Shown here: positions 40,754 through 49,896 of the stretch, piece after piece
Layout: each line of letters starts with the position of its first letter
Numbering within the stretch: the first letter of the stretch is position 1
Source: Geomonas sp. RF6
GTDB taxonomy: Bacteria > Desulfobacterota > Desulfuromonadia > Geobacterales > Geobacteraceae
DNA: 64,000 nucleotides
Assembly: GCF_021044625.1 (NCBI RefSeq)
Contig: NZ_CP087999.1
Location: 1,071,001 to 1,135,000, forward strand
Direction: 5' to 3'
Notes under the pieces: generated by a model
What the model was told of the DNA's origin: nothing
Database searches by the model: none
Seen by the model: the letters and a program-made list of their open reading frames with translations, nothing else
Translations under genes and position numbers: made by a program

Positions 40754-41233
40754 CTACTTCCGAGGCCGGGTCGAACTGATATCGAGAATGGTGACGAAGA
40801 GATCCCCTGCGGGGCGCCGGATCACCACTTCGTCGTCTACCTTCTTTCCGAGAAGCGCCTTTCCCACCGGGGAGTCTACGCTGATTTTCCCCTGGTTCAC
40901 GTCGAACTCGTCCGGCCCGACGAGTTGATAGCAGCGCTCTTCACCTTCTTCGTCCTCGTAGGTGACCCAGCAGCCAAAGGTTACGGTGGTGGGGTTGAGG
41001 GGCGGGTAGACGACCTTTACGACCTTCAGCCGGTCGCCCAGATGCTTCAGCTCGCGGTCGATCTCCCGCAGCCTCTTTTTTGAATATATGTACTCGGCAT
41101 TTTCGCTGCGATCACCTTCTGCGGCAGCGTCTGCCATGTTTTTTACCATGCGCGGGCGCTCGATCTCCCACAGCTCGTCGTAGCGCGCCTGAAGCCTTTT
41201 CTTACCTTCGGCGCTGATCATGTTGCTGCTCAT
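40754..41233 (-). CDS. greB: Transcript cleavage factor GreB
   Basis: A 159-residue Gre factor. The N-terminal coiled coil carries the tip acids D41 and E44 (GDRSENAEY) that stimulate RNA cleavage in backtracked polymerase. The C-terminal FKBP-like domain is present (YEDEEGEERCYQLVGPDEFD, SPVGKALLGKKVDDEV). The Tyr/Lys run after the tip (IYSKKRLREIDRE) fits GreB better than GreA. GGAG lies eight bases before the ATG. Confidence 0.9.
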   Translation of the reverse strand: MSSNMISAEGKKRLQARYDELWEIERPRMVKNMADAAAEGDRSENAEYIYSKKRLREIDRELKHLGDRLKVVKVVYPPLNPTTVTFGCWVTYEDEEGEERCYQLVGPDEFDVNQGKISVDSPVGKALLGKKVDDEVVIRRPAGDLFVTILDISSTRPRK

Positions 41234-41329
41234 CGTTGCTACTCCATTATCTATTCAAGGCTTCCCTGCACTCCTTCGAGAAGCTTGATCCATCCACAGG
41301 CTCTTCCGCCATCTCTAATTCCGCCACAA

Positions 41330-41881
41330 TTACTGGATCGAGACCCCCTCGTCACCGCCAGCGGACTCCTCGGACTCGTCGGCATCAGAGCCGCCGGCAG
41401 GAGATGCGGGCTTGGCAGGGCTCACTCCCGGGGTCGGCGCCTCCTTCTCGTCACTTTCATCGTTCCCGGTCCCGGTGCACACTATCTCCTGCGCCAACTC
41501 GAGCGCAGATTCGGGGGGGATCGGCTCAAAGTCGGTCTCGGCGCCGGAGGGGACGCTTTTATTCAGCTCCCTGCGATTCCTGTCCATCATCAGCGTCTGC
41601 CGTACCCTGAAGGTGGCATCGGAGCAATCCATCTCGTAGTTTGTGAGAATGTACGCGAGATGGTTCAGGTTGTACTCCTGGCGATAGTATTCTTTGCTTT
41701 TTGCGACGGACTTCACCCAGAAGATATGGATGTCTCCGCTGCGGTTAACTACCGATTTCTGGTCGATGTAGTACCTGAGGTCGCTGTCCTCGGCGAAGTT
41801 GTACCATCTTTCATCTGCCGCATGAGCTAGATTGCTGAAGCAGACGACACAGAGCATGGCGAACACGACTCTTAACCGCAT
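41330..41881 (-). CDS. Exported surface-adhesin-E-like protein
   Basis: A 183-residue protein. A signal peptide spans residues 1-22 (MRLRVVFAMLCVVCFSNLAHA). The mature part (WYNFAEDSDLRYYIDQKSVV, IFWVKSVAKSKEYYRQEYNL, and ALELAQEIVC) matches the surface-adhesin-E-like fold found in small periplasmic or surface proteins. The last 45 residues are low-complexity Ser/Glu/Asp/Gly. GAGGGGGG precedes the chosen ATG. Function is unproven. Confidence 0.72.
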   Translation of the reverse strand: MRLRVVFAMLCVVCFSNLAHAADERWYNFAEDSDLRYYIDQKSVVNRSGDIHIFWVKSVAKSKEYYRQEYNLNHLAYILTNYEMDCSDATFRVRQTLMMDRNRRELNKSVPSGAETDFEPIPPESALELAQEIVCTGTGNDESDEKEAPTPGVSPAKPASPAGGSDADESEESAGGDEGVSIQ

Positions 41882-42011
41882 GGAGCCCCCCTCTTTGCAA
41901 GCCGATTTATCAGGATGGCAATCATAGACCACTTTCTCCACGAGCGCAAACAACAAAAGAAGCCGCTAACCTCCGGCTTCTTCAGTGTGTAAAAAGTTTC
42001 AGAGCAATTCG

Positions 42012-43085
42012 TTACCGCACCGCCGATGAATCACGCACTCCCCGATACTGCTTGATCGACTTCTCGTACGTCGTTCCGATCGGATTCTGGGGGCCGGTCT
42101 CGTTGTAGCGGATCAAGAACCTCACGAGGCAAAAGGAGAGAATGAGCACGACCAGCGCGAGCAGCGTGCTGCGCAGCATCCGCTGACCCCTCCGCTCCGG
42201 CTCGGCGGAGGTCACCGGCTCCTGCATGCTGCGCGCATCGGCCAGCTTCCGCAGGTGCTCGATCTGTCGCACGGAGATCTGCTGGAATATGAGATCCCTG
42301 TCCCGTTCGTCGAGATGGAGGAATTTGAGACCGGCTGGATACTCCGTCTTCCCCTTCACCACTCTCGGTTCCATGATGTGCATGACTTCGGCGACCGCAT
42401 AGATGAGCCGCGGAGGATGAACCGGCAGATGAATCTCCAGGTTCAGCAACTCCTCGGGGCGCACCCGCCGGGGGAGCCGGAGCCTGATGCCACCCCCTCC
42501 GACGTTGCTGCTGGGGGACGGAATCTCCCGCCAATCCAGCTCCAGTGCTGGCGGAAACTGTGCCTGATGGGCGGCGATGACGAAGCGGTCGTACCCCTGG
42601 AGCTTCATGTGCTCCAGCTCCTTGCGCCGCTCCCAGTCTGTCTTCACAAGGTCGCGGTCCTGCTCCTCCACCGCGGCAAAGCGCGCCCGCAGGTCCATCT
42701 GGAGACGGAAAAACTGCCGGCGCTCCTGCAGGTTGAAGGTGCCAAAGAGCCTGATCCTGAAAGTCCGGGCGCTCTCCTTCTCGGTGACGATGCAACTGCA
42801 GGTATAGGCGTCCTTCTCCACCCACACGCTGAGATCGAGGATGCTCCCCACCTCCACACGCACGTTCGCGGGGAGGACGTCGCGGGAAATCTGGGCTACC
42901 ACCTCGTCCTCGTGGTAATCGTTGATGATCGCCCAGTCCCTGAAGACCCCGCCCCCCGCCAGAGGAATGCCGATCTCCACCCGCAACCCCGTGTGGAGGT
43001 ACGACGCATACTCGGCATAATCGTCTCTCATGCGCGCCCTTTCCTGAAACCCTATGATTTCTTTACCTATCACAGTAAACTCCAT
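42012..43085 (-). CDS. PilZ-domain protein with C-terminal membrane anchor
   Basis: A 357-residue protein. Residues 25-110 resemble the YcgR-type N-terminal domain (LRVEIGIPLAGGGVFRDWAI). The PilZ domain follows with ERRQFFRL (RxxxR) near 122-126 and SNVGGGGIRLRL as the [D/N]xSxxG-equivalent near 195. A single hydrophobic segment at about 300-325 (STLLALVVLILSFCLVRFLI) puts it in the inner membrane with the PilZ part in the cytosol. It should sense c-di-GMP. It is divergent from cheV, 243 bp apart, so a shared control region is likely. It has no flagellar neighbour. Confidence 0.84.
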   Translation of the reverse strand: MEFTVIGKEIIGFQERARMRDDYAEYASYLHTGLRVEIGIPLAGGGVFRDWAIINDYHEDEVVAQISRDVLPANVRVEVGSILDLSVWVEKDAYTCSCIVTEKESARTFRIRLFGTFNLQERRQFFRLQMDLRARFAAVEEQDRDLVKTDWERRKELEHMKLQGYDRFVIAAHQAQFPPALELDWREIPSPSSNVGGGGIRLRLPRRVRPEELLNLEIHLPVHPPRLIYAVAEVMHIMEPRVVKGKTEYPAGLKFLHLDERDRDLIFQQISVRQIEHLRKLADARSMQEPVTSAEPERRGQRMLRSTLLALVVLILSFCLVRFLIRYNETGPQNPIGTTYEKSIKQYRGVRDSSAVR

Positions 43086-43327
43086 GCCCTTTGAAATGCA
43101 AGGGCGTGGATGCTACCGCTCTTCTTTCTATTCGGCACCGCTGCGCCATTTCATGAGCTGCGTCTCTCGCCGGCACAGTGAGCGTTGACTCATAGCAACA
43201 GGGGTACAATCGAGCTCATGCAGGATGAGAAGAGATGATCGGGAAAATTGCCCTCATGCTTTCGCGGGGGGTGCCGATGTAGAGAGGCAGAGGGCGGAAC
43301 CGTCAACGTCGAAGAGATGGGGGAAAA

Positions 43328-44269
43328 ATGGAAGCGAGCAACAAGATTCTTCTGGAATGTGATACCAACGAGCTCGAGATCGTCGAGTTCAGGATTGACG
43401 AGTGCGATAAAAACGGGCAAGTTGTCCCGTGCTACTTCGGCGTCAACGTGGCGAAGGTGCGCGAGATCATTCGCCTCCCGAAGCTGCGCAAGGTGGTGAA
43501 CGCCCACCCCGCCATCTCCGGGATGATAAAGCTGCGCGACCAGGTCATCACGCTCATCGACCTCTCCCGCACGCTCAACAAGGATACGGGGGAACTGAAC
43601 GCCGACCGCGTCATCGTCCTCGAGTTCAACAGGATCGTTGTCGGCATCCTGGTTCACTCCGTTTCGCGGATCTACCGCATCTCGTGGGAAAACGTGGAGC
43701 CGCCGGTAAAGGCGATCCACGATGCAAACATAACCGGCGTGGTGAAGATGGAGGATCGCATTATCCTCATCCTCGACTTCGAGAAGATCGTGGCGGAGCT
43801 CTCCTGCTCCGACGCGCTCTCGGCGCCCGATGAGCGGCAGCTCAGCCCGCATCCGGTGCTGAACCGCAGCGAAAAGACGATAATCGTCGCCGACGACTCC
43901 CACTTTATCCGGAACACCATAACCTCTTCGCTGCGGGAGGCGGGATACCGCATAGAGGAGGCGCAAAACGGCGAAGAGGCGTGGGATCTGATCCAGTCGA
44001 AGCTGGCAAGGGCCCAGTCGGCGGGGGTTCCCCTGAGCGCCGAGCTCAACCTGGTGATAACGGACGTGGAGATGCCGCGCATGGACGGCCTGCGCCTCAC
44101 CTCGCTGGTGCGGCGCGAGAGCGGGCTCGCGGAGTTGCCGGTGGTGATCTTCTCGTCCCTTGCCAGCGACGATAACAAGACAAAGTGGAAGACCCTGGGA
44201 GCCAGCGAGATCCTCACGAAGCCGGACCTCCCCAACCTGGTGGAAAAGGCGGATGAACTTGTCATATGA
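43328..44269 (+). CDS. CheV-type chemotaxis coupling protein
   Basis: A 313-residue protein: CheW domain at 10-165 (EFRIDECDKNGQVVPCYFGV, NVAKVREIIRLPKL) and a receiver domain at 180-313 with the phosphoacceptor in LVITDVEMPRMDG and the lysine in LTKPDLP. It couples a chemoreceptor to CheA and may be tuned by phosphorylation. No che operon is nearby, so it is an orphan. A GGGGGAAAA site precedes the ATG. Its last 17 bp overlap the glycosyltransferase start. Confidence 0.9.
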   Translation: MEASNKILLECDTNELEIVEFRIDECDKNGQVVPCYFGVNVAKVREIIRLPKLRKVVNAHPAISGMIKLRDQVITLIDLSRTLNKDTGELNADRVIVLEFNRIVVGILVHSVSRIYRISWENVEPPVKAIHDANITGVVKMEDRIILILDFEKIVAELSCSDALSAPDERQLSPHPVLNRSEKTIIVADDSHFIRNTITSSLREAGYRIEEAQNGEEAWDLIQSKLARAQSAGVPLSAELNLVITDVEMPRMDGLRLTSLVRRESGLAELPVVIFSSLASDDNKTKWKTLGASEILTKPDLPNLVEKADELVI

Positions 44270-45353
44270 GGAAGCGACCGAACTCTCGGTCATCGTACCG
44301 GTACTGAATGAAGAAGAGAATCTGCAGGCGCTTTTCCAGTGCCTTTCGGCACAGCGCTCGGTACGGCTGGAGCTTGTCCTTTCCGATGGCGGGTCGAGTG
44401 ACGGCACCGTCGCCAGAGGACGGGAGCTGGAGCGCCGTGCCCCCTTTCCCTGCCGCATCATCACCGGCACCAGGGGGCGGGCAGCGCAGCAAAACAGGGG
44501 GGTGGCGCATGCTTGCGCCACCCTTCTTCTTTTTCTCCACGTCGACAGCTCGTTTGACGATCCCCTCGCCTTCAGAAAGGCGCTCGACTCCATCGCGGCA
44601 GCCGCTGCGGCACGCGGTGACGACCGCGTCGCCGGGCACTTCCCCCTCCGCTTCGACTTCTCCGGGGATCCCCCCCTTCCCTACCGCTACTACCAGAGAA
44701 AGGCCCGCCTGCACCGCCCGGGGTGCACCCACGGCGACCAGGGGTTCCTGATGAGCCGGCGCTTCTTCCAGGAGATCGGCCCCTTCGACGAGTCCCTCCC
44801 CCTCATGGAGGACACCTTCCTGGCGGAGAAGATCCGCCAGCGCGGCGCATGGCTCCTCTTTCCCTCTCCGATCACCACCTCTCCCCGGCGCTTCCAGCGG
44901 GAGGGGCTCCTCCCCAGGCAGACGCTCAACGCAGTCCTCATGAACCTCGCGGCGCTGCAGCGGCTCGGGCTTCTCACGGACGTAAGGAGCACCTACAAAA
45001 GCCACGACTCCGCCGGGAGACTGGCGCTGGAGGGATTCCTCATCCCGCTCAGGCGCACCATCGCGCGTCTACCGCTGCGTGAGCGGATGACCTTCTGGTA
45101 CGAAAGCGGGAGCTACGTGCGCCGCAACGCGTGGCAGGTGCCGTTCTTTATGGACGTAATGGTGGGGGGAAAGGAAAAAGAGGGTGCGACAGAGGGGAAA
45201 TTCCTGCAGCGCTACGACCGCTACCTGGAGCGGCTGACAGATAATGTGGCGGGACGGGTCGCGGCAACCGTCCTCGTGTGGGGGTGGTTCAGGATGGTGA
45301 CGCTGAGGCTGAGGCTTAAATCTACTCCATGCTCCCCTGAACGAAGCGCTTGA
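44253..45353 (+). CDS. Family 2 glycosyltransferase (TIGR04283-like)
   Basis: A 366-residue GT-A fold enzyme: LSVIVPVLNEEENLQALFQC, LSDGGSSDGTVARG, then GRAAQQNRGVAHA and LLFLHVDSSF (DxD-like). It should transfer a sugar from a nucleotide donor; target unknown. The TIGR04283-like subfamily is usually near 290-residue arsenosugar or hopanoid-type clusters, but not here; the C-terminal extension from about 235 (DVRSTYKSHDSAGRLAL) is longer than usual. The start overlaps the end of cheV in another frame, so the two are translationally coupled. The 3' end overlaps the convergent REC-PilZ gene by 32 bp. Confidence 0.8.
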   Translation: MNLSYEEATELSVIVPVLNEEENLQALFQCLSAQRSVRLELVLSDGGSSDGTVARGRELERRAPFPCRIITGTRGRAAQQNRGVAHACATLLLFLHVDSSFDDPLAFRKALDSIAAAAAARGDDRVAGHFPLRFDFSGDPPLPYRYYQRKARLHRPGCTHGDQGFLMSRRFFQEIGPFDESLPLMEDTFLAEKIRQRGAWLLFPSPITTSPRRFQREGLLPRQTLNAVLMNLAALQRLGLLTDVRSTYKSHDSAGRLALEGFLIPLRRTIARLPLRERMTFWYESGSYVRRNAWQVPFFMDVMVGGKEKEGATEGKFLQRYDRYLERLTDNVAGRVAATVLVWGWFRMVTLRLRLKSTPCSPERSA

Positions 45354-46026
45354 GCGCCGCCAGGGACTTCTCCTCAAGAAGAGAGAACTCCACGCCGAAG
45401 CCGGGGGGGAGTGCCGGCTTTACCCGCTCCTCCCCGCTATTCACCCAGGCCACCCTCGCTGTGGCCTCCACCAGGGAGTCCCCCTCCACCGGCAGGAAGA
45501 ATGCGACCTTTACTTCCGTGTCCTTCTCCACACTCCCGGACCATGTGATAAAGGCTCCACCCTCGGCGAGATCGGCACTCTCCGCCGCAACAGGCAGCCC
45601 CTCCTGCACGACGAGTACCGGTATCCGGCACGGCACTCGCGGCACCCTCCTGTCGACCCCTGCCGTGAAGCGACGGGCCATCTCCAGGAACGCACATCGA
45701 TCGATCGGTTTGGTGAGGTAGTCGTCACAGCCGGCCTGAGCGGCAAGCTCCCGGTCCTCCTCCCTCCCGGCGGTGGTGAGCATTACTACCGGGATTTCGC
45801 AGAAAAAGGGATCTGCCTTGATCTTCCTGCAACAGCCGATGCCGTTCAGCACCGGCATGTGCATGTCCATGAAGATGAGGTCGGGGACCTCCGTGCGGAC
45901 CAGGTCGAGCGCCTCCTGGCCGTTTGCTGCGGTGATGACGTCAACGTTGGAGAACTTGAGATAGCCTTTTTCCAGCTCCAGGACGAGCTTTGTGTCGTCC
46001 ACCAGCAATATCTTCGGTTTGGCCAC
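45322..46026 (-). CDS. Response regulator with PilZ output
   Basis: A 234-residue protein: receiver domain (1-120) with phosphoacceptor D54 in LIFMDMHMP, DD at 10-11 and K in LTKPID. A PilZ-like domain follows at 125-225 (RRVPRVPCRIPVLV, AESADLAEGGAFITWSG). The N-terminal arginines of the c-di-GMP site are present, so it may join phosphorelay and c-di-GMP input. The start is GTG with GAGGAG five bases upstream. A promoter with TTGACA lies upstream. Confidence 0.86.
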   Translation of the reverse strand: MAKPKILLVDDTKLVLELEKGYLKFSNVDVITAANGQEALDLVRTEVPDLIFMDMHMPVLNGIGCCRKIKADPFFCEIPVVMLTTAGREEDRELAAQAGCDDYLTKPIDRCAFLEMARRFTAGVDRRVPRVPCRIPVLVVQEGLPVAAESADLAEGGAFITWSGSVEKDTEVKVAFFLPVEGDSLVEATARVAWVNSGEERVKPALPPGFGVEFSLLEEKSLAALKRFVQGSME

Positions 46027-46102
46027 GGCTACTCCTCAAGAAGTTATTTCACGTCACCGGCACCGGCCCACATTTCTGTGTCAGCCTCGCAAGATGGCCA
46101 CA

Positions 46103-46131
46103 TTAATCGAATACTATTCATCTTTTGTCAA
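46103..46131 (-). promoter_or_regulatory. Predicted promoter of the REC-PilZ gene
   Basis: On the minus strand TTGACA (46126-46131), a 17-bp spacer, and GATTAA (46103-46108). The leader is about 70 nt. Confidence 0.45.
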
Positions 46132-46216
46132 GACAGAAAAGGCAGGGTCTCTCATTGCACTGTCGCTGACAGTAAAAGGGAACTCTCTGTGACAGAATTT
46201 ACCCCTTTCTCTGCCG

Positions 46217-47086
46217 TCAAACGACCAGCTGCATGAAGTCTGGTAGTGACCGGATCTTCACCGGTGCCCGCCTGCAATAGTCACCGTCCAGCTGGATGCA
46301 CTTCTCTCCCCCCACCTCCACCTCGTCCGCGTGGAAGGATGTGAGGGACCTGCTGCGGGACGCCGTACCGCTGAAGAGTCTCAGCGCCAGGCGGAAGTAG
46401 TCCAAGCGTCCCCCCTTGACACAGAGCACCTGGAAGCCGGGAGAAAAGAGGTCTGCCTCCGGTGCCAGCACGAAGTCCCCGGCATACCTCCCGGCGTTGC
46501 AGACGATGACGCTGTGGCAGGAGAGGCTCCTTCCCGCACCGCGCACCGCGATCTCCTCCCTGTCCCAGGTGCGCAGCGTCCGCAGCGCCGACAGGACGTA
46601 GGCACCCTTGCCGAAAGCTTTCTTCTCCGGGAGTCGCACCCCCTCGACGACAGCGCCGTCGACACCGATGCCGGCCATGAGGATGAAGCGGAGCGCCCCC
46701 CCGTCCCAGCTCATTTCTCCAACCGAGACCGCCTTCCGCACCCCGCGCGTCACCCTGGCAACTGCGTCTTCGACCGAAGCTATTTTTAGCTCGCGCGCAA
46801 GAACATTGGAGGTGCCAAGAGGTATGACGGCGAGCGTGGCCCGGCCGGGAAGAAGTCCGTTCACCACGCCGTTCACAGTGCCATCCCCCCCCGCCACCAG
46901 GATGAGGGGGTCCGCTTCCTCGGCGCAGATGCGGCTGGCGAAGCGTCCGGCGTCTTCGGCGCAGGTGGTAGCGAGGAGCTCGGGATTCACCCCCGCGGTA
47001 ACGAGTCGCTCCATGAGGGCCTTCACCTTCTCGGGAGAAGAAGTGCCGGAAACAGGATTGACGATAAGGAAAGATCGCTTTGGCAA
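46217..47086 (-). CDS. Diacylglycerol/lipid kinase (YegS-like)
   Basis: A 289-residue enzyme of the DAGK catalytic family: SFLIVNPVSGTSSPEK at the N-terminus, the GGDGTVNGVVNGL ATP loop, PLGTSNVLAR, and a beta-sandwich C-domain (FVLAPEADLFSPGF). It phosphorylates a lipid such as diacylglycerol or a sphingoid base using ATP. A TTG start at 47086 has GGAG six bases upstream; the in-frame ATG at 47203 would add 39 unrelated residues rich in Pro, Arg and His. TTG is therefore preferred but not certain. Confidence 0.85.
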   Translation of the reverse strand: MPKRSFLIVNPVSGTSSPEKVKALMERLVTAGVNPELLATTCAEDAGRFASRICAEEADPLILVAGGDGTVNGVVNGLLPGRATLAVIPLGTSNVLARELKIASVEDAVARVTRGVRKAVSVGEMSWDGGALRFILMAGIGVDGAVVEGVRLPEKKAFGKGAYVLSALRTLRTWDREEIAVRGAGRSLSCHSVIVCNAGRYAGDFVLAPEADLFSPGFQVLCVKGGRLDYFRLALRLFSGTASRSRSLTSFHADEVEVGGEKCIQLDGDYCRRAPVKIRSLPDFMQLVV

Positions 47087-47232
47087 GGGAGGCTCCGGAT
47101 GGATGTGATGTTGCGCGGGTGACCGGGTTATATCAAAAGAGGGGTGGGTTCGTCGAGATTTCCTCGGGGATCTGCTTCCTGGAGGAGGTCGCGATAAGAT
47201 CATCTGGAAAATGCGACGAGCTTCCGCACGAC

Positions 47233-47340
47233 GTCCCCCCTCCCTCGACGGGAGGGGGACAGGGGGTGGGTGGAGCTGCCGTCTGCTGAACGGGTGGCAC
47301 CTTCCCCCCCACCCTGGCCCTCCCCCGCAAGGGGGGAGGG
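47233..47340. repeat. CCCTCCC...GGGAGGG inverted repeat, copy 2
   Basis: GTCCCCCCTCCCTCGACGGG, then GGGGACAGGGGGTGGG, then a spacer, and CCCCACCCTGGCCCTCCCCC ending GGGGGGAGGG. It matches the layout of the copy at 24885-24988. Confidence 0.6.
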
Positions 47341-47364
47341 TGTAGCGAGGCGAAAACGTAGCCT

Positions 47365-49797
47365 TTACCTCTCTTCCTTCTCCTCCTTCTTCTCACCCTT
47401 CTCCGATTCGAGGAGGCGCTTCATCTTCTCCGAGATCTCCAGGAGCCGCTCCTGCACCCGGTGATTGACCGTTCCATCGGGGTACTTCCCGCTCGGGCCG
47501 AGGGTTCCGGCGGGGACTCCGGTCAGCACCTCGATCCCCTCGTCGATCGTAGTGACGCTCCAGATGTGGAACATGCCGTCGCGCACCGCCTGCACAACCT
47601 CCTCGCTGAGCATCAGGTTCCGCTCGTTGAGCTTCGGGATCATCACCCCCTGGCTCCCGGTCAGCCCCTTCGCCTTGCACACGGCGTAGAACCCCTCGAT
47701 CTTGTAGTTCACCCCGCCGATCGGCTGCACGTGGCCGTGCTGGTTCACGCTCCCGGTAACGGCTATCCCCTGCCGGAGCGGAATGCCGGAGAGGGCGGAA
47801 AGAAGGGCGTACAGCTCGGTCGAGGAGGCGCTGTCCCCTTCGATCCCCTCGTACGACTGCTCAAAGCAGATGGAGGCGGTAAGGGAGAGGGGACGGTCGA
47901 GGGCGAACTTTCCTCCGAGGTATCCGGTCAGTATCAGCACCCCCTTGTCGTGGATGGGGCCCGAGAGCTTCACCTCCCGCTCGATATTGACCATTCCGGC
48001 GCGCCCCATGTAGGTGCGTGCGGTCACCCGCGAGGGGCGGCCAAAGGTGTGGTCGCCGAGGGTGATGACGGAGAGGCCGTTGATCTGCCCGGTGACGCTC
48101 CCGTCGGTGTCGCACAGGATCGTCCCGTCCTCGAAATACTCCTGCATCCGTTCCTCGATGCGGTTGCTCCGGTAGATCTTGTGGTGGATCGCCTTTATCA
48201 CCCACTCCCGCGTCACCAGGGAGTCCCCCCCCTCTTTCGCCCAGTAGCTCGCCTCCCGCAAAAGGTCGGTAAGCTCCATGAGCTGCGAGGAGAGCCTCTC
48301 CTGATCCTCCACAAGGCGCGCGGAGTACTCGAGGAGGGCGGCGACTGCGCCGGGGTCGAAATGGAGCAGCCCCTCGTTTCGGCAGTGCGTGGCGACGAAG
48401 AGGGCATAGTCCTGCATGACCTCCGGGGTCCTGTTCAGCCTGCTGTCGAAGTCCGCCTTTACCTTGAAGAACTTACGGTACTCCGGTTCGAGGTGGAAGA
48501 GGAGGTAATAGATCCACAGCGAGCCGATCATGATGATCTTCGCCTTCAGCGGAATAGGCTCCGGCTTCAGCGTCACGAAGGTCATGAAGCGGTACTGCTC
48601 GAGGACGTCCTCGATCCTGATCTCCGCGTTCCTGATGCAGCGCTTCAGCGCGTCCCAGGCAAAGGGGTTCATCAGCACCTCGCGGGCGTCGACGATGAGG
48701 TAGCCGCCGTTGGCGCGGTGCAGTGCACCCGGTTTTATGAGGGTGAAGTTCGTGCTCGCCACTCCCCCCATCTGCATGACGCTCTCCATGCGCCCGAAGA
48801 GGTTGTTGTAGGTCGCATTCGTTTCGAAGACGACCGGAGCCCCGGAGTGGTCGTCGTTGGTGACGAAGACGTTCACCTGGTAGCGCTCCAGGTTCGGCTC
48901 CTGCTTCGGGACGCGCAACCCCGGGATCTGGGGGGCGGCGGCCTGCGGCTTGAAGTCGTCCAGGTTCAGCAGAAGGTCCTCCTGCACGCTCTCCAGGTAT
49001 TTCACCACCCTTTCGGAGTAGGCGTACTTCTCCTGCAGGGGACCGACGTGGTGCCCGATGGCGGAGAGCCCGAGCTCGCGGTCGAGCTGCGCCAGCGCCT
49101 CGCGCAGCGACTTCTCGTTGTCACGCACCTGCCGCATGACATCGTTCAGCCTCTCCGTCAGCGCCTTGCCGTGGGCATCCATCTGCTCCCGCTCTTCCTG
49201 CTCCAGGGCGTCGTACTCCTCTTGCGTGAAGTTGCGCCCTTCCTTCTGGGGGACCACCACGAGGCCCGAAACGGTCCGCTGCATGGCGAACCCTTCCCCC
49301 TCCACCTCTTTCTCCAGGATCTTGAAGAGCTCGCCGTTTTTCTCCTGGTACTCCTCGATGGTGGCGACGCGGTGCGTTTCGTACTCCCTGCTCTCCAGCG
49401 CCTTCGGTATGTTGGTGCGCACGCCGTCGATGAATTCCTTCATGTCCGCGGCAAGCTCAGGCCCCATCCCTGCCGGCAGGGAGAGCGCCAGCGGATTGTC
49501 GGGAGCGGCGAAGTTGTAGACGTAGCACCAGTCGTTGGGGGTGGGCTCGGTCCTCGCCCGGGACTTCAGGTGGTTCGCGATGGTGGTGTTCCGCCCGGTG
49601 CCGGGCTCCCCGGCGAGAAAGATGTTGAAGCCGTTGTCCTGAATGCCGAGCCCGAAGTGGATGGCGCTCAGGGCGCGCTCCTGTCCGATACTCCCTTCCA
49701 GGTTTCCTATCTCGTCGGTGCTCCGGAAGTTGAAGATGCTCGGGTCGCAAGCCCATTTCAGCTTTTCCGCAGGGAGTCTGCAGCTTTTTTCAGACAT
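47365..49797 (-). CDS. LonB-type ATP-dependent protease (AAA_32/Lon_C)
   Basis: An 810-residue protein distinct from LonA. It lacks the LON N-domain. The Walker A motif is GEPGTGRNTT near residue 62. A long helical insertion follows (about 140-260). The protease domain ends the protein, with the catalytic serine in EGDSASSTEL and lysine in GVNYKIEGF. The last 30 residues are a charged Lys/Glu coil. No membrane segment is seen, unlike archaeal LonB, so it is cytosolic. AAGGAGG precedes the ATG. It lies 99 bp past lipB on the same strand and may be read from that operon. Confidence 0.9.
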   Translation of the reverse strand: MSEKSCRLPAEKLKWACDPSIFNFRSTDEIGNLEGSIGQERALSAIHFGLGIQDNGFNIFLAGEPGTGRNTTIANHLKSRARTEPTPNDWCYVYNFAAPDNPLALSLPAGMGPELAADMKEFIDGVRTNIPKALESREYETHRVATIEEYQEKNGELFKILEKEVEGEGFAMQRTVSGLVVVPQKEGRNFTQEEYDALEQEEREQMDAHGKALTERLNDVMRQVRDNEKSLREALAQLDRELGLSAIGHHVGPLQEKYAYSERVVKYLESVQEDLLLNLDDFKPQAAAPQIPGLRVPKQEPNLERYQVNVFVTNDDHSGAPVVFETNATYNNLFGRMESVMQMGGVASTNFTLIKPGALHRANGGYLIVDAREVLMNPFAWDALKRCIRNAEIRIEDVLEQYRFMTFVTLKPEPIPLKAKIIMIGSLWIYYLLFHLEPEYRKFFKVKADFDSRLNRTPEVMQDYALFVATHCRNEGLLHFDPGAVAALLEYSARLVEDQERLSSQLMELTDLLREASYWAKEGGDSLVTREWVIKAIHHKIYRSNRIEERMQEYFEDGTILCDTDGSVTGQINGLSVITLGDHTFGRPSRVTARTYMGRAGMVNIEREVKLSGPIHDKGVLILTGYLGGKFALDRPLSLTASICFEQSYEGIEGDSASSTELYALLSALSGIPLRQGIAVTGSVNQHGHVQPIGGVNYKIEGFYAVCKAKGLTGSQGVMIPKLNERNLMLSEEVVQAVRDGMFHIWSVTTIDEGIEVLTGVPAGTLGPSGKYPDGTVNHRVQERLLEISEKMKRLLESEKGEKKEEKEER

Positions 49798-49896
49798 AGG
49801 TGCCTCCTTGGGGCGTGGAGGTTCGGGAACACCCCGACACTCATGAGACAGGTTAATTTTATCTCATTTTAGCTGGCTACGCTGTGGAGGCGCCTG

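Noticed and set aside
47461-49872. 803-codon plus-strand frame opposite the LonB gene
   Set aside because: High-GC shadow of a clear protease gene; no recognisable motif.
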